DNA from: DASXRU01 sp039933315
GTDB taxonomy: Bacteria > Acidobacteriota > Blastocatellia > Pyrinomonadales > Pyrinomonadaceae
DNA length: 18,745 nt
Assembly (NCBI GenBank): GCA_039933315.1
Contig: JBDTOI010000075.1
Location: 1-18,745 of the forward strand
Direction: 5' to 3'
A model generated the notes under the pieces. That model was not told where the DNA came from. It saw nothing but the letters and a program-made list of their open reading frames with translations, and did not search any database. Shown here piece after piece: positions 13,132 through 18,745 of the stretch; the stretch's first letter is position 1, and every line of letters begins with the position of its first letter. Made by a program: the position numbers and the translations under genes.

Positions 13132-14805
13132 ATGAAATCTTTCCGTCCAACTGTACGATGGCTCTTACTGCTAATCACGCTGCTGGTCCTGCTCTACGGC
13201 GTCATTTATCCGAACGCCCAGGTCATTAGCACGGCGTTTCAGCGCGACGGTAGCTGGTCGCTGAGAAGTTTCCTCGACGTCGTTTCGCAACGGCCCGTAG
13301 TGGAAGCTGCCTGGACCAGTATCGTGCTCTCCATCCTGACGGTCATCTTCTGCGCTCTCGTTGGCGTGCCCCTGGCCTTTTTGTTTGAAAGATATTCATT
13401 TCCCGGACGCAGGTTCTTCGCCGTCCTGGCGGCATTGCCCCTCGTACTGCCCCCGCTGGTGGGCACCGTGGCGTTCATTTTTCTGTGTGGCGAGTCAGGC
13501 ATCCTGGCCCACGCTGCGCAAAGGCTCCTGCAACTGGAGAACTCTCCCTGGTCCCTGCGAGGCTGGCCCGCCCTGCTGCTGTTTCACACCTACACGATGT
13601 ATCCCTTCTTTTACATACTCACTGGCGCGGGGCTGCAACGTGTTGACGCCGGACTCGGTGAAGCGGCGCGCAGTTTGGGCGCTCGACCGGCGCAGGTATT
13701 GCGCCGGGTAACGCTGCCGCAGCTTACGCCCTCTCTAATTGCCGCGGGGCTATTGACGTTTATGACCTCAATGGCCAGCTTCAGCGCGCCGCTGCTGTTT
13801 GGCGGGAACGTGCGCGTGTTGACGCTGGAGATCTTCAATGCCCGCCAGCGCAACGATGCAAGTGCCGCCCTCGCGGAAACTGTGCTGCTGGCAGCCATCT
13901 CACTGGGCGCTCTTTTGTTTTTTCAAAAGTACGAAGGCACGCGCCGTTTTGCCGCCGCGGCCATGAAGGGCGCCACCCGCAGGCGGAAACCGCTCAGGAG
14001 TGGCAGGGCGCGCGCGCTGGCTGCTGCCTGCGGTATCGTCTTTAGCTTTCTGCTGGCATTGCCCATCATCACCCTGGTCCTGGTGAGCTTTTCCCGGGAT
14101 GGGACGTGGACGACGCAGACCCTGCCGCCTAGTTATTCGTTGGCCAACTTCAGCCGCCTCGCCAGCGACGATGATGCGCGATCCGTTTTTGCGAACAGTT
14201 TTCTGATGGCGGGCAGCGCGGCGTTGGCCGCTTTGATTTGGAGTTTCTGTGTAACTGCGCTGACGGCGACCGGGCCACGGAAGCGTTGGAAGAGATTTGT
14301 GTCTCTGCTGGTACTGGTTCCCTGGGCACTGCCGGGCACAGTGGTCGCCATCTCAATCGCTGAAGCCTACGGCAAGCCAAACTGGCTGACCGGGTCATTC
14401 ATCCTGGTGGGCACATTTTGGATTCTGCCGGTAGTGTATTTCCTGCGTTTCATGCCGCTGGTCGTGCGCGCCGTTCAGGCAAGCATCGAACAGTTGGACA
14501 GGGCGCTCGAGGAAGCGGCAGGTAGCCTGGGCGCGAGCTGGTGGCGAAGATTTTTGCGCGTGCGCCTGCCGTTGATTGCTCCGGGGGCACTGGCCGGCAC
14601 GCTGTTGGCATTTGTGATCGCGTTGGGCGAATATGTGGCCTCAGTACTGGTTTTCACGCCCGGTAACCGGCCGGTTTCAATTGCCATTGCTTCGGCGATG
14701 CGCGACTTCAATCTGGGCACGGCCGCTGCTTACGGGGTGGTTTTGATTTGTATGATTGCTGCTGCCATGATGCTGGCCGGATTATTAGAGAGAAAACGAG
14801 CCTGA
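13132..14805 (+). CDS. Iron(III)-type ABC transporter permease, fused double-domain
   Basis: This 557-residue inner-membrane protein contains two MetI-like permease domains in one chain, the arrangement of FbpB/SfuB iron transporters, with about twelve hydrophobic segments. Each half carries its cytoplasmic EAA loop, which contacts the ATPase: EAARSLGA...VTLPQL (177-197) and EEAAGSLGA...VRLPLI (from 460). The halves are linked by a basic cytoplasmic stretch (RRRKPLRSGRAR, about residues 282-293). The N-terminal hydrophobic segment (WLLLLITLLVLLYGVIY) follows directly after a basic start. ATG 13132 is preceded only weakly by a ribosome binding site. As the last gene of the transporter set it could be translated less than the upstream binding protein, which fits the known need for excess binding protein. 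Confidence 0.93.
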   Translation: MKSFRPTVRWLLLLITLLVLLYGVIYPNAQVISTAFQRDGSWSLRSFLDVVSQRPVVEAAWTSIVLSILTVIFCALVGVPLAFLFERYSFPGRRFFAVLAALPLVLPPLVGTVAFIFLCGESGILAHAAQRLLQLENSPWSLRGWPALLLFHTYTMYPFFYILTGAGLQRVDAGLGEAARSLGARPAQVLRRVTLPQLTPSLIAAGLLTFMTSMASFSAPLLFGGNVRVLTLEIFNARQRNDASAALAETVLLAAISLGALLFFQKYEGTRRFAAAAMKGATRRRKPLRSGRARALAAACGIVFSFLLALPIITLVLVSFSRDGTWTTQTLPPSYSLANFSRLASDDDARSVFANSFLMAGSAALAALIWSFCVTALTATGPRKRWKRFVSLLVLVPWALPGTVVAISIAEAYGKPNWLTGSFILVGTFWILPVVYFLRFMPLVVRAVQASIEQLDRALEEAAGSLGASWWRRFLRVRLPLIAPGALAGTLLAFVIALGEYVASVLVFTPGNRPVSIAIASAMRDFNLGTAAAYGVVLICMIAAAMMLAGLLERKRA

Positions 14806-14845
14806 ACTTAGATTCGGATAGTTGAGGCGTGCAGAAGGAAAGGTT

Positions 14846-14936
14846 GTAGGGGCGGCACTCCGTGGCCGCCCCCCTCCGGTTTACTCGCGAGTTGTAATGG
14901 TCCAGGAAGGGGGTGCCCACGGAGGGACACCCCGAC
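14846..14936 (+). repeat. REPIN-like element, copy 4 (degenerate right arm)
   Basis: The left unit GTAGGGGCGGC-ACTCCGT-GGCCGCCCC (from 14846) matches copy 3. The right unit has diverged: CACGGAGGGACACCCCGAC instead of CACGGAGTGCCACCCCTAC. The spacer (about 35 bp, CGGTTTACTCGCGAGTTG...) is its own. It lies 40 bp after the permease stop. The diverged right unit encodes MPTEGHPDN, an artificial extension in the PIG-L frame. Confidence 0.8.
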
Positions 14937-14972
14937 AACCATTTTCAGTTGAGTTACGATCTCAGAAGTAGA

Positions 14973-14978
14973 AGAGGG
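14973..14978 (+). promoter_or_regulatory. Ribosome binding site deciding the PIG-L start
   Basis: AGAGGG lies 6 bp before TTG 14985. It supports that TTG rather than ATG 14913, which lies inside REPIN copy 4. Confidence 0.6.
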
Positions 14979-14984
14979 ATAGAC

Positions 14985-17522
14985 TTGCTTCTTAATACCA
15001 GGATCATAAAGGGTGTCTTTGCGCTACTCTGCATGGGAATTCTGCTAAGTGCCTCGCTGGCCCAACAAACACCCGCGCCGGCCACAGCTAAACAATCGCA
15101 GGAAGATCGCACCGCCCTCCATCAGGCGCTGCTCGACCTCACGAACCCCTGGACAGTGATGTGCATAGCCGCGCATCCAGACGACGAAGACGGTACGTCG
15201 CTGATTGTCATGCGACGCAAGCATGGCGCGCACACGGTAAGTCTGTTTACTACCTTCGGCGAAGGCGGGCAGAACGCGATCGGACCAGAGCTCTATGAGG
15301 AACTCGGCGCCATTCGCATCCGGGAGACAAAGGCCGCGTCCGAGATTCAAGGTTCAGAACCGTACTTTTTAGGCCTGAAGGATTTCGGCTATTCCAAGTC
15401 CGCTGAGGAAGCCTTCCGCATCTGGGGCCATGAAGAATCGCTGCGCCGCATGGTGCTACAGATTCGCAAACTCCGCCCGGACGTTATCATCACGAATCAC
15501 GACACCAGCCGCGGCCACGGCCATCACCAGGCTACCGGGCAACTCATACTTGAGGCTTTTGACGCCGCCGCCGATCCAAAGCAGTTTCCCGACCAACTGC
15601 GCTGGGATATTCAACCATGGCAAGTCCAAAGACTCTTCGTGCGCGCCTTTGGTGGCGCGCCGGCAAGTTCAGGGCAAAAGCCCGAGGGAGTGCTCGTTAC
15701 GATCGACCCCAACGAACGCGACGCCATCCGCGGCACAATCTTCGCCGAGCAAGCCCTGCAGGCTTTACAGCAACACGCCACCCAGGGTCCCTGGCCCCGA
15801 ACGGTCGCGGACATGGCACGCTCGCGAAACTCACCGGATGGAAAACTGCCCTTGGTTCGTTACCGTCTGGTGCGTGCGGCAAAAGACGTCGATGCATTGC
15901 CTGAGAATTCCCATAACCTGCTTGACGGTCTGCGCTGGCGTGAAGACTCAGCAAAAGAACTCGCACCACCAACAATTGACGGGCGGCCTTTGACGGAGTT
16001 CATTGACCAACCCAATAGGGTGTTGGCCGCGCTAGTAGACGCGGAGAAGAAACGTGTCACCAAGCCCGTCGAAAATGCTTCAACCACTTCGGCCGATCCC
16101 CGTGTAATGAGGATGCGTCGAATTTTCAACTCCGCCCTGGCCGCCGTTACCGGGGTATCGGCGAAAATCCTTTCAGATCAAGCCGTCCTGCCACCAGAAG
16201 CTAGGACCACGTTTCACTTCGTGGTTTCAAACAATGGGACCGTAGAGATAAAAGCCAGCTCTGTGATTTTCGGTGCCGGCTACACGGACGGACACGTGAT
16301 CATGTCTCCGGTGGCATCGCTCAACACTCGGCTTCCTCCGGGTGGTATGGCCAGGGTTCCGATCACCTATCAGGTGCCGGCGAAGACAGCGCTTACTACG
16401 CCGGTCGCCGAACACCTCTATGAGGAGCGTACAGATGGCTACCCACTGGCCGCGTCGGTGCTCGTGGAAGTGCAAGGGGTAAAGTTTGAGGTGCAAACAA
16501 GGCGAGCGATCGATATCGCCGCTGCGGTCGAAATCACTGAGATTTCTCCGCGACCGCTGGTTTTAAGTTTTCGGAAGTCGGTCAAGCCTCCCGTTCTACG
16601 CTTAAAACTCACCAATTACACCGCCGCCCCAGTTAAAGTTGGCATCTTGCCATGGAGCTCATTTCGCAAATTTACGCCCCAGGATTGTCAATATGATATT
16701 GGAGCACGTGCTCAGATCAGCGTGACTTGCGCCATCGGCGGGCTGGAGGTTCCTCCTCCCTTTGGGAAAAACTCAGTGCTGTCAACGGAAAGAGTCAATC
16801 TGCCAGTACAGGATTTAAGAACAAAAAGCGTTGTCGGATTTGGCCATTTCCAGACTGTCTGGACAGGTGCGGAGGTTGCTCAGGGTGTCAGCGTGGGTTA
16901 CATCCGCGGTTTTGACTACAGTGTGCCGAATGCCCTGGCGGCGCTCGGAGTGCCAGCGAAAGAATTAACGATCGCTGATGTGCGCGCCGCAGACTTGCAG
17001 CAATACAGCGCCATCATGGTCGACAATCGCGTCTATGAATCGCAACCGCAGTTGATTGCAGCGAATCAACGGCTACTTGATTACGCGAAAGATGGCGGGA
17101 CGCTCATAGTTTTCTATCACAAGTCGAACGAATGGAATCCCGACCCACGGCGGAACCGTCCCCAGCTTGCTCCTTATCCAATCATTCTCGGGGATGAGCG
17201 CGTCACCGATGAAAATGCGCCGGTAACGGTAATGGCTCCGGGGCATCCGCTGCTTAGCGTTCCCAATAAGATCGAGCAGTCGGATTTCAACGGCTGGATC
17301 CAGGAGCGCGGACTTTACTACCCCAAAGAATGGGACGGGCAGTATTACGCGCTGCTATCAACGAATGACCCAGGTGAAGAGTCTCTGAACGGTGGCCTGC
17401 TGGTGGCGGATTACGGGCGGGGGCATTACATATATACCAGCATGGTCTGGTACCGGCAGCTGCGAGCGGGCGTGCCCGGCGCGTATAGCATGCTGGCCAA
17501 TATGATTAGCTACGGGAAATAA
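14985..17522 (+). CDS. Secreted multidomain PIG-L (LmbE-like) deacetylase
   Basis: Starting at TTG 14985, this 845-residue protein opens with a Sec signal peptide (basic RIIK, hydrophobic VFALLCMGILL, cleavage near SLA/QQ at about 27). The N-terminal PIG-L domain (about 55-320) has the zinc motif AHPDDE (63-68) and NHDTSRGHGHHQATG (171-185), where His178 and His181 replace the usual HPDH pattern. PIG-L enzymes deacetylate N-acetylglucosamine-type sugars. A middle region (about 385-640) is beta-rich, with a TTFHFVVSNNGTVEIKAS segment like NPCBM/NEW3-type Ig-like folds. The C-terminal domain (about 650-845; YSAIMVDNRVYESQPQLIAANQRLLDYAKDGGTLIVFYH) resembles glutamine-amidotransferase-like (GATase1-like/ThuA-like) folds, without an evident catalytic cysteine. 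This architecture recurs in Acidobacteriota. The in-frame ATG 14913 would add 24 residues encoded by REPIN copy 4 and the gap, and would bury the signal peptide. The substrate is unknown. Confidence 0.88.
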   Translation: MLLNTRIIKGVFALLCMGILLSASLAQQTPAPATAKQSQEDRTALHQALLDLTNPWTVMCIAAHPDDEDGTSLIVMRRKHGAHTVSLFTTFGEGGQNAIGPELYEELGAIRIRETKAASEIQGSEPYFLGLKDFGYSKSAEEAFRIWGHEESLRRMVLQIRKLRPDVIITNHDTSRGHGHHQATGQLILEAFDAAADPKQFPDQLRWDIQPWQVQRLFVRAFGGAPASSGQKPEGVLVTIDPNERDAIRGTIFAEQALQALQQHATQGPWPRTVADMARSRNSPDGKLPLVRYRLVRAAKDVDALPENSHNLLDGLRWREDSAKELAPPTIDGRPLTEFIDQPNRVLAALVDAEKKRVTKPVENASTTSADPRVMRMRRIFNSALAAVTGVSAKILSDQAVLPPEARTTFHFVVSNNGTVEIKASSVIFGAGYTDGHVIMSPVASLNTRLPPGGMARVPITYQVPAKTALTTPVAEHLYEERTDGYPLAASVLVEVQGVKFEVQTRRAIDIAAAVEITEISPRPLVLSFRKSVKPPVLRLKLTNYTAAPVKVGILPWSSFRKFTPQDCQYDIGARAQISVTCAIGGLEVPPPFGKNSVLSTERVNLPVQDLRTKSVVGFGHFQTVWTGAEVAQGVSVGYIRGFDYSVPNALAALGVPAKELTIADVRAADLQQYSAIMVDNRVYESQPQLIAANQRLLDYAKDGGTLIVFYHKSNEWNPDPRRNRPQLAPYPIILGDERVTDENAPVTVMAPGHPLLSVPNKIEQSDFNGWIQERGLYYPKEWDGQYYALLSTNDPGEESLNGGLLVADYGRGHYIYTSMVWYRQLRAGVPGAYSMLANMISYGK

Positions 17523-17561
17523 GATTTAGAGTGCGGCCACGCCAGATACGTAAAGGTGATG

Positions 17562-17800
17562 GTCCAACCCCGACGGGGTTGCGCCCTCCAGCCCAGGGTT
17601 GCCGCCGCGGCTACCCTGGGAAACGATGAACGCAAACGTTTTCAACCCCAAAGGGGTTGTGTCGACGTTCGTTGGATGGGGGGCCCATTGTGAATTGACA
17701 CAACCCCGTTGGGGTTGAGACGGATCGGAGATTCGATATCCAGGGTAGCCGCGGCGGCAACCCTGGGCTGGAGGGCGCAACCGCTTCGCGGTAGTTGGAC
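17562..17800. repeat. Nested CAACCCC-GGGGTTG inverted-repeat element
   Basis: A perfect 42-bp inverted repeat (17578-17619 with 17740-17781) contains CCCAGGGTTGCCGCCGCGGCTACCCTGG and its complement. Around and inside it are three CAACCCC-N3-GGGGTTG palindromes (17565-17581, 17643-17659, 17701-17717) and a degenerate fourth (CAACCGC-TTC-GCGGTAGTTG, 17780-17799). The element fills the 277-bp gap between the convergent PIG-L and SRPBCC genes and reaches the SRPBCC stop codon (17800-17802). Similar 'caacccc..ggggttg' elements are seen in Planctomycetes, Verrucomicrobia and Acidobacteria. A reading frame through it (17526-17780, minus) is composed of repeat and should not be annotated as a protein. 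Confidence 0.85.
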
Positions 17801-18294
17801 TAAGGAAGCACTTCGCTTTCGAGTTTGGCGCGCGATCTTTCGAGGAAAGTCTTGATCATTTTGGTGACGTGCTTTTGCATCTCGGCGCTGATGGGGCCTT
17901 CGCCTATGAATGCCGCGAGGGAATGAAAATCTTTGGCCTGGGGCCGGCGCAGTTCAACATGCTGGGCGATTTTCACCAACACGTTCTTGCCGCGTTCTTC
18001 GAAGTCCGCTGCGTAGCGAAGGTAGTTCTCGTTCTCGCTGCTGGCCGGCGACCACTCAATTCGCCCGGGCCCGTTTTCGGTTTGTTCGACGGTGAAGGCA
18101 GCGCGCACCGGGCCGTACATGGGCACATCGGCGCTGACAATCCAGCGCAGTATGCCATCGGCTTCGCGGCGAATGCTCTCGATGCCCGGCATCAGGTCCA
18201 CGAAATTTTGAATTTCGCCGAAAAACTGCCGCGCCCGGTCGGCAGTTGTTTTGACTTCCACTTCGTCGCTATACCCGGCCTTGATGCGAAACAC
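17800..18294 (-). CDS. SRPBCC family protein
   Basis: This 164-residue protein has the helix-grip (START/Bet v 1-like) SRPBCC pattern: an opening beta strand (VEVKTTADRARQFFGEIQNFVDLMPGIESI), a central set of strands with ILRWIVSADVPMYGPVRAAFTVEQ, then IEWSPASSENENYLRYAADFEER and NVLVKIAQHVELRR, and a long C-terminal helix (ISAEMQKHVTKMIKTFLERSRAKLESEV). The family binds hydrophobic ligands in a cavity and includes CoxG-like and polyketide cyclase-like members. Here no partner gene indicates the ligand. GTG 18294 is the start, preceded on this strand by GGGGAGA at 6-7 bp (plus-strand positions 18301-18307). The 3' end abuts the CAACCCC repeat. No membrane segment or signal peptide is seen. 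Confidence 0.8.
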   Translation of the reverse strand: MFRIKAGYSDEVEVKTTADRARQFFGEIQNFVDLMPGIESIRREADGILRWIVSADVPMYGPVRAAFTVEQTENGPGRIEWSPASSENENYLRYAADFEERGKNVLVKIAQHVELRRPQAKDFHSLAAFIGEGPISAEMQKHVTKMIKTFLERSRAKLESEVLP

Positions 18295-18300
18295 GTTTTG

Positions 18301-18307
18301 TCTCCCC
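18301..18307 (-). promoter_or_regulatory. Ribosome binding site of the SRPBCC gene
   Basis: On the minus strand, GGGGAGA lies 6 bp before the GTG start at 18294. It supports a GTG start rather than an internal one. Confidence 0.65.
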
Positions 18308-18417
18308 TTGCCTGAAGTTCTATTGATATTACGTTGTTCGCATCAAGTAACGCAAACTGATAACTTTTTGGCCAGCAGAGCGAAGCGGCGAATGGGCTTT
18401 GGATTCGGTTTTCCATT

Positions 18418-18449
18418 TCAAATCTCAAATTTGAGATCTCAGATCTTAG
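18418..18449. repeat. AT-rich palindromic repeat (TTTGAGATCTCAAA family), copy 3
   Basis: It contains a perfect 16-bp palindrome ATCTCAAATTTGAGAT (18422-18437), overlapping GAGATCTC and continuing into AGATCTTAGA. It shares units with the copies at 5885-5915 and 8671-8755, and like copy 2 it is followed by GATCC. It lies in the 210-bp gap between the divergent SRPBCC and zinc-ribbon genes; the rest of that gap shows nothing recognisable. Confidence 0.65.
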
Positions 18450-18504
18450 AAGAAGATCCAAAGCGGTGTCGCGCTTCGCTTGCCACCCACTCCAATAGAG
18501 GCTT

Positions 18505-18705
18505 ATGAATAATCAGGAAGCTACCAAATGTCCGCGCTGCCATGAAGGCCGGCTGCGTGCGTGGAATGAATTGAACGACGACCAGCGTGAAGTTGCTCAC
18601 CGGCTTCCCGCATCGGCTGATTATTCTCAGGCTGAGCGTGAGGCCACGCATCGCTGGTGTACTAAGTGCTGGTACGAGTCAGAGTCAAAAACCCTCGACG
18701 CATAA
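18505..18705 (+). CDS. Small zinc-ribbon protein
   Basis: This 66-residue protein carries two CxxC knuckles, Cys9-Pro-Arg-Cys12 (CPRC) and Cys52-Thr-Lys-Cys55 (CTKC), separated by about 40 residues. The linker is helical and acidic/basic (LNDDQREVAHRLPASADYSQAEREATHRW). This is the layout of a small structural zinc ribbon that could bind nucleic acid or a protein partner. I do not recognise a named family, although similarly built hypothetical proteins occur in soil acidobacteria. A short AGAGG (18497-18501) lies only 3 bp before ATG 18505, which is tight for a ribosome binding site. No neighbour gives a functional clue. About 40 bp follow before the window ends, with no gene seen. Confidence 0.65.
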   Translation: MNNQEATKCPRCHEGRLRAWNELNDDQREVAHRLPASADYSQAEREATHRWCTKCWYESESKTLDA

Positions 18706-18745
18706 ACGAGAACGGTTGCGCGCCTCCTGCTGTCTGCCTCCTGCC

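Noticed and set aside
5722..14936. REPIN copies as ordinary intrinsic terminators
   Set aside because: The hairpins lack T tracts on either side, two of them lie inside or beside operons, and a real terminator (7283-7313) is separate from copy 2.
17526..17780. 84-residue minus-strand hypothetical protein
   Set aside because: It consists almost wholly of the CAACCCC-GGGGTTG inverted-repeat element, so it is not likely a gene.
17562..17800. CRISPR array
   Set aside because: The repeated units are inverted rather than direct, spacing is irregular, and there are no cas genes.

Overview
The window looks like a stretch of chromosome from an uncultured, GC-rich, probably soil-dwelling bacterium. 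The gene types point to the Acidobacteriota, perhaps Blastocatellia/Pyrinomonadales: a LmbE/PIG-L deacetylase fused to large C-terminal domains, an aerobic-type molybdenum hydroxylase operon, small DUF6883/DUF4926 genes, and heavy decoration with palindromic repeats. That placement is inference from gene style, not from a marker gene. There is no rRNA, tRNA, CRISPR array, transposase or phage gene.

Layout. 1-159 is the 3' end of panC (pantoate--beta-alanine ligase). 170-699 is a toxin-antitoxin pair with a RelE/ParE-type toxin, preceded by an inverted repeat that could be its operator. 702-5719 encodes a three-subunit xanthine-dehydrogenase-family enzyme: [2Fe-2S] subunit, molybdopterin subunit and FAD subunit. 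The FAD subunit carries four cysteines with the spacing of the extra [4Fe-4S] cluster that marks 4-hydroxybenzoyl-CoA reductases. The operon is interrupted between the Mo and FAD subunits by a DUF6883 gene, a DUF4926 gene and a small antitoxin-like ORF. 5942-6562 is a MocA/MobA-like nucleotidyltransferase that probably matures the Mo cofactor for that enzyme. 6739-7257 is an exported thioredoxin-fold protein with no cysteines, followed by a strong intrinsic terminator. 7413-8033 (minus strand) is a Maf nucleotide pyrophosphatase.

8191-10612 holds dciA-like (DUF721), gatC and gatA; gatB is not in the window. 10639-14805 is a complete iron(III)-type ABC importer: lipoprotein binding protein, ATPase with a C-terminal TOBE-like region, and a double-length fused permease. 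14985-17522 is a secreted multidomain PIG-L deacetylase. 17800-18294 (minus strand) is an SRPBCC-fold protein, and 18505-18705 is a small CxxC/CxxC zinc-ribbon protein.

The most unusual aspect is the repeat landscape. At least five unrelated palindromic families lie in the gaps: four REPIN-like elements (GTAG + hairpin, inverted pair), a CACGGAT hairpin, a TTCGTG hairpin, an AT-rich TTTGAGATCTCAAA family, and a 240-bp nested CAACCCC-GGGGTTG element. Two REPIN copies are almost identical and flank the mocA/thioredoxin-like segment as direct repeats. One REPIN supplies the stop codon of the ABC binding-protein gene, and another sits directly against a terminator's T tract. Two REPINs also create artificial N-terminal extensions on downstream reading frames, which I corrected in the start calls.
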